From the NCBI GenBank assembly GCA_038323375.1, contig JBBQGV010000024.1, positions 1 through 64,000 on the forward strand: a stretch of 64,000 nucleotides of DNA. Reading direction: 5' to 3'. The notes beneath the pieces are model-generated. The model did no database searches. It was not told the origin of the DNA and was given only the letters and a program-made list of their open reading frames with translations. Shown piece by piece: positions 32,977 to 42,904 of the stretch (within the stretch, counting starts at the first letter, position 1; each line of letters starts with the position of its first letter). The stretch is from JABWAJ01 sp038323375. Lineage in GTDB: Bacteria; Bacteroidota; Bacteroidia; Chitinophagales; Saprospiraceae. A program made the position numbers and the translations under genes.

Positions 32977-35900
32977 ATGAGAACATTTATGATCAACCAG
33001 GAACTAAAGTCGGCGCGAGCCGGGGCAAACTGCTTCCGGCTGCTGCCCCGAAATTTGTGGCTGCTGCCTTTGTTGGCAGCTTTAGTCGCCGCGATGCCCG
33101 CAAAAGCCCAAACGCCGGTGATTTACCTTGGCACCGCACCCGGCGCGCCGGCAACCTGCAATTGCCTGAACAACGCCACCACATTGACCAATGGCCAGTT
33201 CAGCGACCAAATTACCATTGAAGCGCCAGCGGGTCAAACCTGGACGGTGGTTGGTGTTTCGGGCTTTTTCAGCACGACCAGCCCCGCACCTCCGGCAGCG
33301 CCGACGCCAATTCCGGCGGGAACACCCATCCCGGAGACAGCAGCCGGGTCGGGGGTCTACGAGATATCCGTGTTGCATGTGGACGGCATCGGCTTTTTGC
33401 TGACGGTGGGCAATGGCGTGCAAATGCTCAGTATCGGCAGCACCTGCCATTATCCCAATCCACAAATCGTGGGACTTTCCAATCAGTATTGCACCAGCAG
33501 TGCCCCGGTAACCCTTACGGGAAATGCGGGTGGCGCTGCCGGAACGGGAAGTTTTTCGGTCAATGGTTTGCCGGCAACGGTATTTAATCCCCTGCAGGCC
33601 GGGCCGGGATCCTATACGATCCGGTATACCTTCAATGCAGGAACGGGAACCCCGGGCAATGCCGGAGACCCCGCTTGCTCTGCTTATGTAGAGCAAGTGG
33701 TCACGGTACTGGAAGCCCCCAATATTGCAACAAACAACTTGGTGAACGTAACGCTGAATGCCAATTGTTCCACACTCATCACCCCGGATATGATCCTGGA
33801 AGGGGACTACCCCTGTATAGATCAGGACTACGTGGTGACGGTTTTCGATCAGTTTGGAAATGCGATCGGCAATACGGTCAATAGCGCGCACGTCGGCCAA
33901 ACCCTGCTTGTACGGGTGGCTACGGTTGCCGGTGGTTTTTTCGGACTCGGCAATATTTACATCACCGATCCACTTCCACCCACGGTTGCTTGTCCACCAA
34001 ATACCAATGCCACTGTCATCGCACAACAGATTCAATTCCTGCAAGGTAGTCTGGATGCCAACAGTTCCAGTTTTATTCCACTGAATTTCAGTTGCCTTTC
34101 TCCGCAGGTGAGCCCGGCCATCGGGCAACATTACTTCCGCTTAGACACCTTTACCGTCACTCAGAACGACTTGTATGTTTTTGAATTGGACGCAACGGAT
34201 GGCCGCGGCCTGGGCGGAATCTATGAAGGCATCCCGGCTTTTTTCAACGGCCCTTGTTTGTCTTTGCTTTCGGTAAGCAACCTGCCGCTGCCCGGAATGG
34301 GGTATTTTAGTGATTCTACCAATGTTGTACGGATTGCCATCCAATTGCAGGCCGGACAAGTTTACAGCATCCTGACCAGCACTTTCGAGGTAGGCGCAAC
34401 CGGAACTTTTCGATGGGCAGTTTATTCCGCAGGAAACGGTAGGCTCAGCGGCAGACCCGTGACGAACGGAATCACCCGCAGCAAGTTGTTTTGCACCGAC
34501 GCAGCGTCTTTGATCAATATTGCCGGAAGCATTCAGTTTACAGGCGCGCCGGTGACTCAGGACAATTGCAGTGCACAGCCGGTTGTCACGTTTACGGATC
34601 AGGTTACCAGCAACGGGATCTGCGGAAACACCCTGATCAACCGCCAGTTTACCGTACGCGACGGTGCCAATAACTTGGTGCAATGCACCCAAACAATCAC
34701 TGTTGGGAAAGCGAGCAGCCCCGATATTGTATTCCCGGCTAAAAGCGTGCTCGTCGCCTGCGATGCGAGCCTGCAAACAACGCCGGATGGAAACCCCAGT
34801 CCAATCGTCACCGGACGGCCGTTGGTGTACAGCGCATTTGGCGTCCATTATTTAGATTCGCCATTTTGCAACCTCATCGCCTCTTTTGGAGACCAGCCCC
34901 GCACCAGTACATGCCAGGGAAACTACCAGTTTATTCGCCGCTGGTATATCTTTGACGATTGTAACCCAGCTGGCACCTTGAGCTACGACCAGGTCATCCG
35001 GGTGGCAGATACCACCCCGCCCATAATTACGACCGCCTCCGATACGACCTATTATTCTACCGGCTGGGGGGTCTGCACCGCAAGCTTTGGTGTACCCTTG
35101 CCAATCGTGACCGACAACTGTTCAAACAGTTGGCAGATTCTTACGGAGGTATTGACGGAAGTACCCGTTCAAATATTGAACGAAGTCGGCCAGGTAGTTG
35201 GAACCATCCTGCAAACGCAGGTGCTCACCACCTTCCCGAATGGCGCGACTAACCGCACCGTTTCCAATATTCCGATTGGATGTCACCGCATCCGGTACAC
35301 GGTTACGGACGCTTGTGGCAATAGCGCAACCAAAATAATGACTTTCTGCGTGCGCGACCAGGCACTGCCGACAGCCGTTTGCGACGATCAGTTGATGCTG
35401 TCGCTGGGCGGCAGCGTTGGAACCTTGCTGGCCTCGGACGTGGACGAAGGCAGCAATGATCCTTGCGGATTAGCTTCCATCCAGGTGCGCCGTATGATCG
35501 CCAAAGATCCCGTTACGTGCCAGCCGGTGACGCCTTACTATACAGATTGGGGGCCTTCCGTCCAGTTCTACTGCTGCGATGCAGGCGCTACCATGCACAC
35601 GGAATTGCGCGCCACCGATCTGCACGGCAACCAAAATGTCTGCATCACGCAGATCACCATTGAAGACAATTCGCGCCCAACCTGCGTAGCGCCGAATGCC
35701 GTGAACGTGCTTTGCAGCAACCTGCCGGTGAATTTCAACCCGAACAACCTGGCACAACTGAACACCCTGTTCGGTGCCCCGGCGGCGGAAGACAACTGCG
35801 CAGGGGCAACGGCGGAAGAACTCAGTCCTGTGGTCACCCTCAATCTGTGTGGCAGCGGCACGATTACCCGGCGCTTTCGGGCAAGCGATGCCTTTGGGAA

Positions 35901-38373
35901 TGCTTCTTTGGGAACCTGCCAACAACAGGTAACCATCCAGCCATCAAATATTTACAACATCAAATTACCGAAAGACCTCAGTGTCAACTGCGTAGCCCCT
36001 GCGCCGGACACTGCTCAAATGATTGCGCTCGGTTGCGACCGTTTCAGCCTTAGTGTGCAGGATTTACAAATATCGGCACCCGGAGAGGCTTGTTATAAAA
36101 TTTTCCGGACCTACCACATCATCAATCATTGCGAATACAATGGCAGCGACCCGGCCATAGAGATCAGCCGCGACGAAGATTGCGACGGCGTACCCGGCGA
36201 TGAAGACGTCTGGATTTTGCGCCGCGCCAGCGGAATTGTGACCGACCGAGACAATGACCCGGTCAACGCCATTCCGGCCGCAGGAACGCGCGGGCCTTCC
36301 TGTCCGGGCGGCAACAACCCCGCCGGATACTGGCGCGAGGTGGTTGCCAGCAATGGTTACTGGACGTATACGCAAGTCATCAAGGTTCAAAACAACGTAC
36401 CGCCGGTAATTTCGGTTAATCCGGGAGGGAGTTCTTTTTGTTCTTTTGACAACAATACTTGTTTGGGCGAAGCCACTGCGGCCTTTACCGTGCAGCAGTC
36501 CTGCCAAACCGGCCCTGTCGTCGTCAAGGTTTTTATTGACCTGGGCCGCAACGGCTCTTTGGATCAGGAAGTGACGGCAACAGCTTTATTTGGAACCTAT
36601 CCCAACTACAATATCCGGGCTAATTATCCTATCGGCCAACACGCCTTTGTAGTGCGGGTGGAAGACGCCTGCGGCAATCAGGCTCAAAGCAACATCCCGT
36701 TCTTAGTCAATGATTGTGTAGCCGCTGCACCCATTTGTCTCACCAACCTCTCTGTGGTGCTTCAACCCCTGCTTCCAGGTATAGATATTGACGGAGACGG
36801 CGATGCAGACGGCGGTTTTGCGGTGCTGCCCGCAGTGAATTTTATTGGCAGCCCGGTCACCGAAAACTGCTCCGGCCCGATCCGCTATTCGATCCATCGT
36901 TCACAAGACGTGCTGAATGGCATAGATTTGCCAAATCCAAGTCATGACAGCCTGCTCCTGACCTGCGACGACGAAGGCATCATTCTGGTGCGCCTCTATG
37001 CCTGGGACAACGCCTACAACCCACTGTTGCAGCAACCAAATGGCACTATTGGCGGTTCGAACTATACGTTCTGCGAAGCTTTCCTCACCATTCAGGACAA
37101 CCAGCCGGAAGCTTGTGGCGGTTTCCTTCCAACGACCATGATCGCCAGTGTAGCGGGCCTGATCATCAGTGAATCCGGCGAGCCGGTAGAAGGCGTAAGC
37201 CTGCGGCCGACAGAAACGATGCCGGTGATGGATACAACCGGCGTGGATGGGGTTTACGAATTGGACGATCTGGAAACGGGGCACGAGTATACCATCCGGC
37301 CACAGCGGCCCGGCGATTGGATGAACGGGGTTTCCACCATTGACCTGGTACTCATTTCCCGGCATATTCTGGGCACCCAACTCTTGAATTCACCTTATAA
37401 ACTCATCGCTGCCGATGCCAACGGCTCCGGTTCGGTGACAACCTTAGATGTTGTTTTGCTTCGCAAGTTAATCCTTGGCATTTCCACCGAACTCCCCAAC
37501 GTGCCCAGTTGGCGGTTTGTGGATGCCAACTATGCCTTCCCCAACGCGATGAACCCCTGGCAGGAAAATTTCCCACAAGTGATCAGCCTGTCTAACCTGA
37601 GCAGTGATCTGGTGAATGAGGATTTTATCGCGGTAAAAACCGGCGATATCAATGGTAGCGCGCAGTTCAACTTCCAACAGGCGGAAAACCGCAACACCCG
37701 GGCGCCTTTTGTGTTGCAAGCGGCGGGCAAAATGCTGGAACCCGGTGACATCTGCCACCTGACGCTGAAAGCGCCCGGCATCGAAGGGTTGGAAGGCTTG
37801 CAGGGGACGCTGCAATTTGACGCGGACGACCTCGAATTGATCGGCATCGAAAACGGCATCCTACAGGAAGAACACCTCGGCTCGAAGGAACTGCTGGATG
37901 GCTTGCTGACCTTTAGTTGGAACTGGCTCCAGGAGGCCGGTGCTCCGGATAGCGAAGTGCTGATTACGCTGGTTTTCCGCGCCAACAACAAAATAGATAT
38001 GGGCCAGGCGTTTACGCTGCACTCGGGCATCACGAAAGCGGAAGCTTACGACGAAGCCGATCAGGCACTGCCGCTGAGCTTAGTTTTCCTCCCCGACGCT
38101 GCACCGGGCAACCGGATTGAATTGTACCAAAACCGACCAAATCCGTTCCGCGACGAGACGACCATTGGCTTCAACCTGCCCGCAGCTTCTCAGGTGCGCC
38201 TCGTGGTCAGTGATCTTTCCGGCAAAACCGTGTGGGAACTCAACGGCTACTACGACGCCGGCAAACACGAAGTGGAATTTCAGGCAGAGCGCCAACTCGC
38301 AGCAGGCGTATTGCTTTACCGTATTGAAGCGCTTGGCCATACGGCGACTGGGAAAATGGTGCGGATTGATTGA
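32977..38373 (+). CDS. Giant secreted protein with dockerin-like and cohesin-like parts and T9SS sorting domain
   Basis: 1,798 residues from the ATG at 32977, which has AGGAAG upstream; an earlier in-frame start at 32911 only adds residues before the signal peptide. The signal peptide is unusually long (about 45 residues, ending AAMPAKAQ). Most of the length is Ig/HYR-like repeats (about 600-1300) with recurring VTDNCS- and TPPIITT-like phrases. A CnaB-like segment (about 1388-1448) is followed by a dockerin-type I-like pair (STIDLVLISRHILG ... ADANGSGSVTTLDVVLLRKLI, about 1450-1500). A cohesin-like beta domain lies at about 1572-1700. The T9SS domain closes the protein (YQNRPNPFRDETTIGFNLP). 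It is probably a surface or matrix protein. Confidence 0.9.
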   Translation: MRTFMINQELKSARAGANCFRLLPRNLWLLPLLAALVAAMPAKAQTPVIYLGTAPGAPATCNCLNNATTLTNGQFSDQITIEAPAGQTWTVVGVSGFFSTTSPAPPAAPTPIPAGTPIPETAAGSGVYEISVLHVDGIGFLLTVGNGVQMLSIGSTCHYPNPQIVGLSNQYCTSSAPVTLTGNAGGAAGTGSFSVNGLPATVFNPLQAGPGSYTIRYTFNAGTGTPGNAGDPACSAYVEQVVTVLEAPNIATNNLVNVTLNANCSTLITPDMILEGDYPCIDQDYVVTVFDQFGNAIGNTVNSAHVGQTLLVRVATVAGGFFGLGNIYITDPLPPTVACPPNTNATVIAQQIQFLQGSLDANSSSFIPLNFSCLSPQVSPAIGQHYFRLDTFTVTQNDLYVFELDATDGRGLGGIYEGIPAFFNGPCLSLLSVSNLPLPGMGYFSDSTNVVRIAIQLQAGQVYSILTSTFEVGATGTFRWAVYSAGNGRLSGRPVTNGITRSKLFCTDAASLINIAGSIQFTGAPVTQDNCSAQPVVTFTDQVTSNGICGNTLINRQFTVRDGANNLVQCTQTITVGKASSPDIVFPAKSVLVACDASLQTTPDGNPSPIVTGRPLVYSAFGVHYLDSPFCNLIASFGDQPRTSTCQGNYQFIRRWYIFDDCNPAGTLSYDQVIRVADTTPPIITTASDTTYYSTGWGVCTASFGVPLPIVTDNCSNSWQILTEVLTEVPVQILNEVGQVVGTILQTQVLTTFPNGATNRTVSNIPIGCHRIRYTVTDACGNSATKIMTFCVRDQALPTAVCDDQLMLSLGGSVGTLLASDVDEGSNDPCGLASIQVRRMIAKDPVTCQPVTPYYTDWGPSVQFYCCDAGATMHTELRATDLHGNQNVCITQITIEDNSRPTCVAPNAVNVLCSNLPVNFNPNNLAQLNTLFGAPAAEDNCAGATAEELSPVVTLNLCGSGTITRRFRASDAFGNASLGTCQQQVTIQPSNIYNIKLPKDLSVNCVAPAPDTAQMIALGCDRFSLSVQDLQISAPGEACYKIFRTYHIINHCEYNGSDPAIEISRDEDCDGVPGDEDVWILRRASGIVTDRDNDPVNAIPAAGTRGPSCPGGNNPAGYWREVVASNGYWTYTQVIKVQNNVPPVISVNPGGSSFCSFDNNTCLGEATAAFTVQQSCQTGPVVVKVFIDLGRNGSLDQEVTATALFGTYPNYNIRANYPIGQHAFVVRVEDACGNQAQSNIPFLVNDCVAAAPICLTNLSVVLQPLLPGIDIDGDGDADGGFAVLPAVNFIGSPVTENCSGPIRYSIHRSQDVLNGIDLPNPSHDSLLLTCDDEGIILVRLYAWDNAYNPLLQQPNGTIGGSNYTFCEAFLTIQDNQPEACGGFLPTTMIASVAGLIISESGEPVEGVSLRPTETMPVMDTTGVDGVYELDDLETGHEYTIRPQRPGDWMNGVSTIDLVLISRHILGTQLLNSPYKLIAADANGSGSVTTLDVVLLRKLILGISTELPNVPSWRFVDANYAFPNAMNPWQENFPQVISLSNLSSDLVNEDFIAVKTGDINGSAQFNFQQAENRNTRAPFVLQAAGKMLEPGDICHLTLKAPGIEGLEGLQGTLQFDADDLELIGIENGILQEEHLGSKELLDGLLTFSWNWLQEAGAPDSEVLITLVFRANNKIDMGQAFTLHSGITKAEAYDEADQALPLSLVFLPDAAPGNRIELYQNRPNPFRDETTIGFNLPAASQVRLVVSDLSGKTVWELNGYYDAGKHEVEFQAERQLAAGVLLYRIEALGHTATGKMVRID

Positions 38374-38520
38374 TTGTGGGTAGAGCGTAGAAAGTAGAGG
38401 GTAGAAGTTCGTGGTAACCGACAGAGAGGCGGTTCAACTAAAGGCAAAACGAAAAACAAGACACGACAAGGTACAAAATTAGGCTCCGGTGTCAAAGACA
38501 AGCGATAAAATGACGTTAGT

Positions 38521-38554
38521 GGCCGCTCCCGGGCTTTTTGGGGGCGGCCTTTTT
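38521..38554 (+). terminator. Rho-independent terminator
   Basis: GGCCGCTCCC pairs with GGGGGCGGCC (38540-38549, one mismatch), followed by TTTTT at 38550-38554. It lies downstream of the giant T9SS gene and before the convergent TPR gene. Confidence 0.8.
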
Positions 38555-38574
38555 GATTTCCTAAATATGACCAC

Positions 38575-40383
38575 CTAAATATTATCCCCCCTCAACTTCC
38601 GGAACCTTTTCCGTGCCTCCACCGCAAACGTACTACCCGAATAATCAATAAAGATCTTTTCGTATAGCGCTTTGGCCTTTTCCACATCGTTCAGGTGGGT
38701 TTCGTGCAGTTCCGCCAGCGCGAACATGGAGTTGTCGGCGCGGATGTCCTGTGGGTATTTTTCGATAACGGCCTGATACATAAGCGCTGCCTGGGCGTAG
38801 TCGCGTTTGCGGGCATAGACCTGCGCTTTCAGGTACCACACGTCGTCTTCGAGACTATGCTCGGGAAAAAGCGTGATCAGACTGTCCAATTTGCGAAAAG
38901 CATCGTCAAAGCGGTTTTGGAAAACCAGCAGTTCCGCGTCGGCGTACATGCCCAGCGCCGTAGCGGTGGAGTCTAAGCCGAGGTTGTCCATAATGAACAC
39001 CGAAAGGTCGAGGGCGTCGTTGGCGATCAGGCGTGAAGTAGCCGCTTTCAGGATCTCAAACTGGGCCTGTGCCCACTGGAAATCGCTGTTGAAATAAGAG
39101 AGGCGCGCATTCTGGAACCGGGCTTCCTGGCCCAGCACGTCTTCTTTGAAATCTTTATCCACCTGCGAATAGAGCAGGGTAGCCTCCCAGACTTCGCCTT
39201 TCATCAGGTAATAATCGGCAAGCCGGAGCTTGCCCGTGGCCTGCACAGCGGGTTCCGTACCGGGATATTGGATCATTTTGGACAACAGGGCAATGGCCTG
39301 GTCGAGGTCGTTGAGGTAAACGGCTTGCAATTCGGCTAAGTCGAGGATGACCGGCGCTGTGATTTTCGTACGGCCAAACTCGTCCAGGAAGGCATTGAAC
39401 TGCAATTCCAGCGCTCGCAGTTCCTCTTCTTTGTATTGAAAACCTTCCACAATTTTGTTGCGGCGGCAGCGCAGCGCTTCGGTGCGGGCGTCAATGTAGA
39501 AAGAAGAAGCGGGGCCTTTTTGTGCCACGATGTAGTCATACCCGGAGATGGCCGCGTCGTAATCGCCATCATTGGCAGCCACTTCTGCAAGGCGGAACAC
39601 GCGCCCGCCGTTCTCCACCATGCGCCGATCAAGGGCTTTGGCCTGGCGCAGGGCACTGTTGTAGTCTTTTTGCTGAATGAAAACCCAGCCCAGCAATTCG
39701 GCATAGTATTCTTTCTCAACGCCGTCCTGCATGCGGGCATAGAGCTGTTTTTGCAACTCTTTGAAATCTTCCGGGAAAAGATAGCGCTGAAAAACCGTTT
39801 TGAGGTTGTTCAGGCGGGTGGGATCCGCATCAATGCTGTTCAGGTAGTTTTCAATCATCTTGGGCGTATCGCCTTTCATGCGGTACAAATCGCCGAGGTT
39901 GAAGGAAAAAACCTGGGTGTCTTTGAGCAAGTTCGCCCCTTTTTCGTAGGCTTCTATCGCCAGCTCGTATTTATTGGACGTAATGAACGCGTTGGCTAAG
40001 CGCACCACCTGATAGCGGTCGGCGGGCAATTTGGCGATGCCTTCGCGGTATTGAGCTAAGGCGTCTTCCTCGCGGTACTGGCGCTCCAGCAATTTGCCAT
40101 ACATCACGTAATTCGTCGAGTTTTGCGGCACTTTTTTGATCTGCTTTTTGATAGCAGCTTCGGCTGTTACGAAATCTTCCGTAGCCAGCAGGCACTCGAT
40201 ATAACGCTCGAAGATGTAATCGTTCTGCTCGTTTTGCTCGAACAGCTTTTGGTACAACAGTGCCGCTTTTTCATACTCGCCGTCGCGGAAATACTGCTGC
40301 GCCAACTGGGCATCCTGTGCGCCGACAAGGGCCGGAGTCAGGCTTGTCCAGATCAATACCGCCAAAAATACGATGCGCCGCAT
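38575..40383 (-). CDS. Exported TPR-repeat protein
   Basis: 602 residues with a signal peptide (MRRIVFLAVLIWTSLTPALVGAQ). Tetratricopeptide-type helical repeats run through almost the full length, for example LAQQYFRDGEYEKAALLYQKLF at the start and YAQAALMYQAVIEKYPQD near the end. The protein is expected in the periplasm, possibly as a scaffold. It is a lone gene, convergent with the giant T9SS protein. TPR proteins sometimes assist secretion or gliding machinery in this phylum, but nothing here ties it to a complex. A cluster of repeats and A+T-rich sequence (40384-40628) separates it from ypdA. Confidence 0.87.
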   Translation of the reverse strand: MRRIVFLAVLIWTSLTPALVGAQDAQLAQQYFRDGEYEKAALLYQKLFEQNEQNDYIFERYIECLLATEDFVTAEAAIKKQIKKVPQNSTNYVMYGKLLERQYREEDALAQYREGIAKLPADRYQVVRLANAFITSNKYELAIEAYEKGANLLKDTQVFSFNLGDLYRMKGDTPKMIENYLNSIDADPTRLNNLKTVFQRYLFPEDFKELQKQLYARMQDGVEKEYYAELLGWVFIQQKDYNSALRQAKALDRRMVENGGRVFRLAEVAANDGDYDAAISGYDYIVAQKGPASSFYIDARTEALRCRRNKIVEGFQYKEEELRALELQFNAFLDEFGRTKITAPVILDLAELQAVYLNDLDQAIALLSKMIQYPGTEPAVQATGKLRLADYYLMKGEVWEATLLYSQVDKDFKEDVLGQEARFQNARLSYFNSDFQWAQAQFEILKAATSRLIANDALDLSVFIMDNLGLDSTATALGMYADAELLVFQNRFDDAFRKLDSLITLFPEHSLEDDVWYLKAQVYARKRDYAQAALMYQAVIEKYPQDIRADNSMFALAELHETHLNDVEKAKALYEKIFIDYSGSTFAVEARKRFRKLRGDNI

Positions 40384-40628
40384 AAATTTTTCTGATTGTT
40401 TGTTGTAGGTAAATTGGATAGGGGGAGTGCAAAAATACGATAATTAAGAACGTATCTGCACGGCAAAAGTTGCTCCTTTGCATGGAGTAGGGTGGGAAAT
40501 CCCCCTTTATGACGTAAATTGGCAAGTCGGCAAATTGGCAAAGGGCAAGTTAACAAGTCGGCAAATATGGACAATGACGTCGTAATACTCAAATTTGATT
40601 TTTGCTCTTTCATACCAACAAATTGAAT

Positions 40629-41630
40629 ATGGAAATACCGCTCGACATCGTGATTATCGGCGCAGGCCCGGTAGGTTTGGTTTGCGCCATCGAAGCGCAG
40701 AAAGCAGGCTTGTCTTATGTGGTACTGGAAAAAGGCGTTTTGGCCAATTCCATCTACCATTTTCCGGATAACATGACTTTTTTTTCCACTTCCAGGCTAT
40801 TGGAGATTGGAGAGACCCCGTTTATTTCCCATACAGAAAAACCAACCCGCCGGGAAGCCCTGGAATACTATCGCCGGATTTGGGAAGCCTGGAAACTGAA
40901 CGTGCGCTTCTACGAAGCCGTAACCGGGATGGTACCAGACGAAAAAACCGGATGGCGGGTTTTTTCCGTAAAACATACCTGGCATGCCCGTACGGTGATT
41001 GTGGCCACCGGTTTTTACGATACGCCGCGCTTGTTGGGCATTCCGGGGGAGGAGTTGCCAAAAGTGAAGCACTATTACGATGACGCACACCTGTACGCCG
41101 GGCAAAGAGTGCTGGTGATCGGCGCGGCCAATTCCGCCTGCGATGCGGCACTGGAAACCTGGAACAAAGGCGCTGAAGTGACCATGGCCATCCGCGAAAG
41201 CGAAATTTACAGCGGGGTGAAGTACTGGATCCGGCCCAATATTGAAAACCGGATCAAGGAGGGCAGTATCAAAGCCTGGTTCAACACCAGCGTGCTCGAA
41301 ATTCTACCCGACCAAGTGACGTTGCAAACGCCCGAAGGCAAGGTGACGCTGAAAAACGACTTTGTGCTGGCCATGACCGGCTACCAGCCCGATTTCACTT
41401 TTTTAGAAAAATTAGGCATTCAGCTTGGCGCGGATGAAGCGCGTACGCCGGTTCACGACAGCAACACCTTAGAAACCAACCTGCGGGGGGTTTACCTCGC
41501 CGGGGTTTTGTGTGCGGGGCTTCAAACCAACCGCTTGTTTATTGAAAATACCCGACACCATGGCAAAGCGATTATTGAGCACATTCTGAGTGCTTTATCC
41601 AGCGAATCAAAACAACGTATCCATGAATAA
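40629..41630 (+). CDS. ypdA: YpdA-family bacillithiol-disulfide reductase (putative)
   Basis: 333 residues from the ATG at 40629. An N-terminal FAD Rossmann motif VIIGAGPVGLVCAIEA is followed by the family phrase LEKGVLANSIYHFPDNMTFFSTS in outline, then a second NAD(P) motif VIGAANSACDAAL, and the C-terminal YLAGVLCAGLQTNRLFIEN. YpdA/Bdr reduces oxidised bacillithiol with NADPH. Finding it near egtBD suggests a cell with both bacillithiol and ergothioneine. The enzyme is cytosolic. The next gene starts 8 bp before its stop, so the two are coupled. Confidence 0.88.
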   Translation: MEIPLDIVIIGAGPVGLVCAIEAQKAGLSYVVLEKGVLANSIYHFPDNMTFFSTSRLLEIGETPFISHTEKPTRREALEYYRRIWEAWKLNVRFYEAVTGMVPDEKTGWRVFSVKHTWHARTVIVATGFYDTPRLLGIPGEELPKVKHYYDDAHLYAGQRVLVIGAANSACDAALETWNKGAEVTMAIRESEIYSGVKYWIRPNIENRIKEGSIKAWFNTSVLEILPDQVTLQTPEGKVTLKNDFVLAMTGYQPDFTFLEKLGIQLGADEARTPVHDSNTLETNLRGVYLAGVLCAGLQTNRLFIENTRHHGKAIIEHILSALSSESKQRIHE

Positions 41631-42345
41631 ACTGCTGATTGTATTTGGTTTAACCACCCTGCTTGGCGCAAATGGCTGCGAGCATCAACCCATGTTGGAG
41701 CCGGTGGTTGAAGCGCCGGTGACCGGTGAAAAGCCACCGCTTGCCTGCTTAGCCTTAGGCGACTCTTATACCATCGGGCAGGGCGTACCGGTTGCTGCCC
41801 GTTTCCCGGTGCAACTCCGCCTGAAACTGACGGAAGCCGACCTGCCGGTGGATACCATGCAGATCATTGCTAAAACGGGCTGGACTACCGGAGACCTGAA
41901 ATCGGCCATCGGGAATACCCAGTTGGCTGCGGATACTTTTGATTTGGTCACTCTGCTCATCGGGGTCAACAACCAATTCCGGGGTTTTTCGCTGAGCGCT
42001 TACGAGCCGGAGTTTGCGGACTTGCTGGAAACAGCCATCCGGTTTGCGGGCAACCGCCCCGAACGCGTTTTCGTTTTATCCATCCCCGATTACGGGGTTA
42101 CGCCATTTGGTCAGAACCGTCCCAACCCCGATCAGATCAGTCAGGAAATTGACGCATTTAATGCGGTAAACCGAGCCATCACGGAAAGTCGGGGCGTGCA
42201 ATATTTCGACATCACCCCAATTTCCAGAGAGGCGCTGAACGATCCTTCCCTGCTGGCTTCCGATCAACTGCACCCTTCCGGTAAGATGTATGCCCGATGG
42301 GTAGACCTTATGCTGCCGACGGTGTTGGAACGCCTCAACCCTTAG
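41623..42345 (+). CDS. SGNH/GDSL-type hydrolase, exported
   Basis: 240 residues from the ATG at 41623, which overlaps the ypdA stop (ATGAATAA). The N-terminus is hydrophobic and ends GANGC, a plausible though non-ideal lipobox. SGNH blocks are present: GDSYTIG (nucleophile Ser), GVNNQF (Asn), and DQLHPSG (catalytic Asp and His). It should be an esterase or lipase-like hydrolase in the periplasm or on the outer membrane. Its overlap with a thiol reductase gene has no evident functional logic. The substrate is unknown. Confidence 0.88.
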   Translation: MNKLLIVFGLTTLLGANGCEHQPMLEPVVEAPVTGEKPPLACLALGDSYTIGQGVPVAARFPVQLRLKLTEADLPVDTMQIIAKTGWTTGDLKSAIGNTQLAADTFDLVTLLIGVNNQFRGFSLSAYEPEFADLLETAIRFAGNRPERVFVLSIPDYGVTPFGQNRPNPDQISQEIDAFNAVNRAITESRGVQYFDITPISREALNDPSLLASDQLHPSGKMYARWVDLMLPTVLERLNP

Positions 42346-42389
42346 TTTGGCAAAAGTCTATTAACTTCGCCGCTTAAAATCATACAGCC

Positions 42390-42902
42390 ATGAAAAAAAC
42401 AAGCATTCTTTTTCCAGTTTTAACGGCAATCATCTTCACGCTCGGCTTCGGCGCCTGCAACAGCAATCCTGCTGAAAGCGAAACCCAGATGGAAGCCCTG
42501 AACAAGCGCCTTGCCATGTTTAAAGATGCGCGCAAATTTGAAAATGACCAGAACTTTACCATCAGCGAATTGCAAAAAATCATGGTCATGGACACCCTGA
42601 TCACCGATTCGCTGACGCAATGGTTTACTTCAATGATGAAGAGCGTAATCCTGCCCAAGCAAAATATGCTGCTCAAAAACAGCACCGAAATTTTGGCCAA
42701 AAGCGATAGCCTGCTGGCAAAACATGGCGCTGGCGACCTTTCTCCGGAGGCGTTCGAGCAGGAATTCGGCTCGCTGAAAGCCGAACACGACCGCCTGACT
42801 TCCGAGATGGAACCGGTTCATGCGCAAACGGTGATGGTGTTGGAGGAGGTAAAAAAAGCTTCTGCTAAGAACATGGAGAAGGCATCAAAAGCAGTGCAGT
42901 AG
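42390..42902 (+). CDS. Small lipoprotein, helical
   Basis: 170 residues with a lipoprotein signal (MKKTSILFPVLTAIIFTLGFGAC, Cys at about 23). The rest is strongly helical and charged, with coiled-coil-like stretches (LLAKSDSLLAKHGAGDLSPE, EMEPVHAQTVMVLEEVKKA). It matches no family I can name. It is likely tethered to the inner or outer membrane facing the periplasm. The GNAT gene begins 2 bp after its stop, so the two are co-translated from one message. Confidence 0.75.
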   Translation: MKKTSILFPVLTAIIFTLGFGACNSNPAESETQMEALNKRLAMFKDARKFENDQNFTISELQKIMVMDTLITDSLTQWFTSMMKSVILPKQNMLLKNSTEILAKSDSLLAKHGAGDLSPEAFEQEFGSLKAEHDRLTSEMEPVHAQTVMVLEEVKKASAKNMEKASKAVQ

Positions 42903-42904
42903 AT

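Noticed and set aside
33082..34131. 349-residue minus-strand ORF
   Set aside because: It is a shadow of the giant T9SS gene in G+C-rich sequence, with low-complexity Arg-rich translation and no domain.
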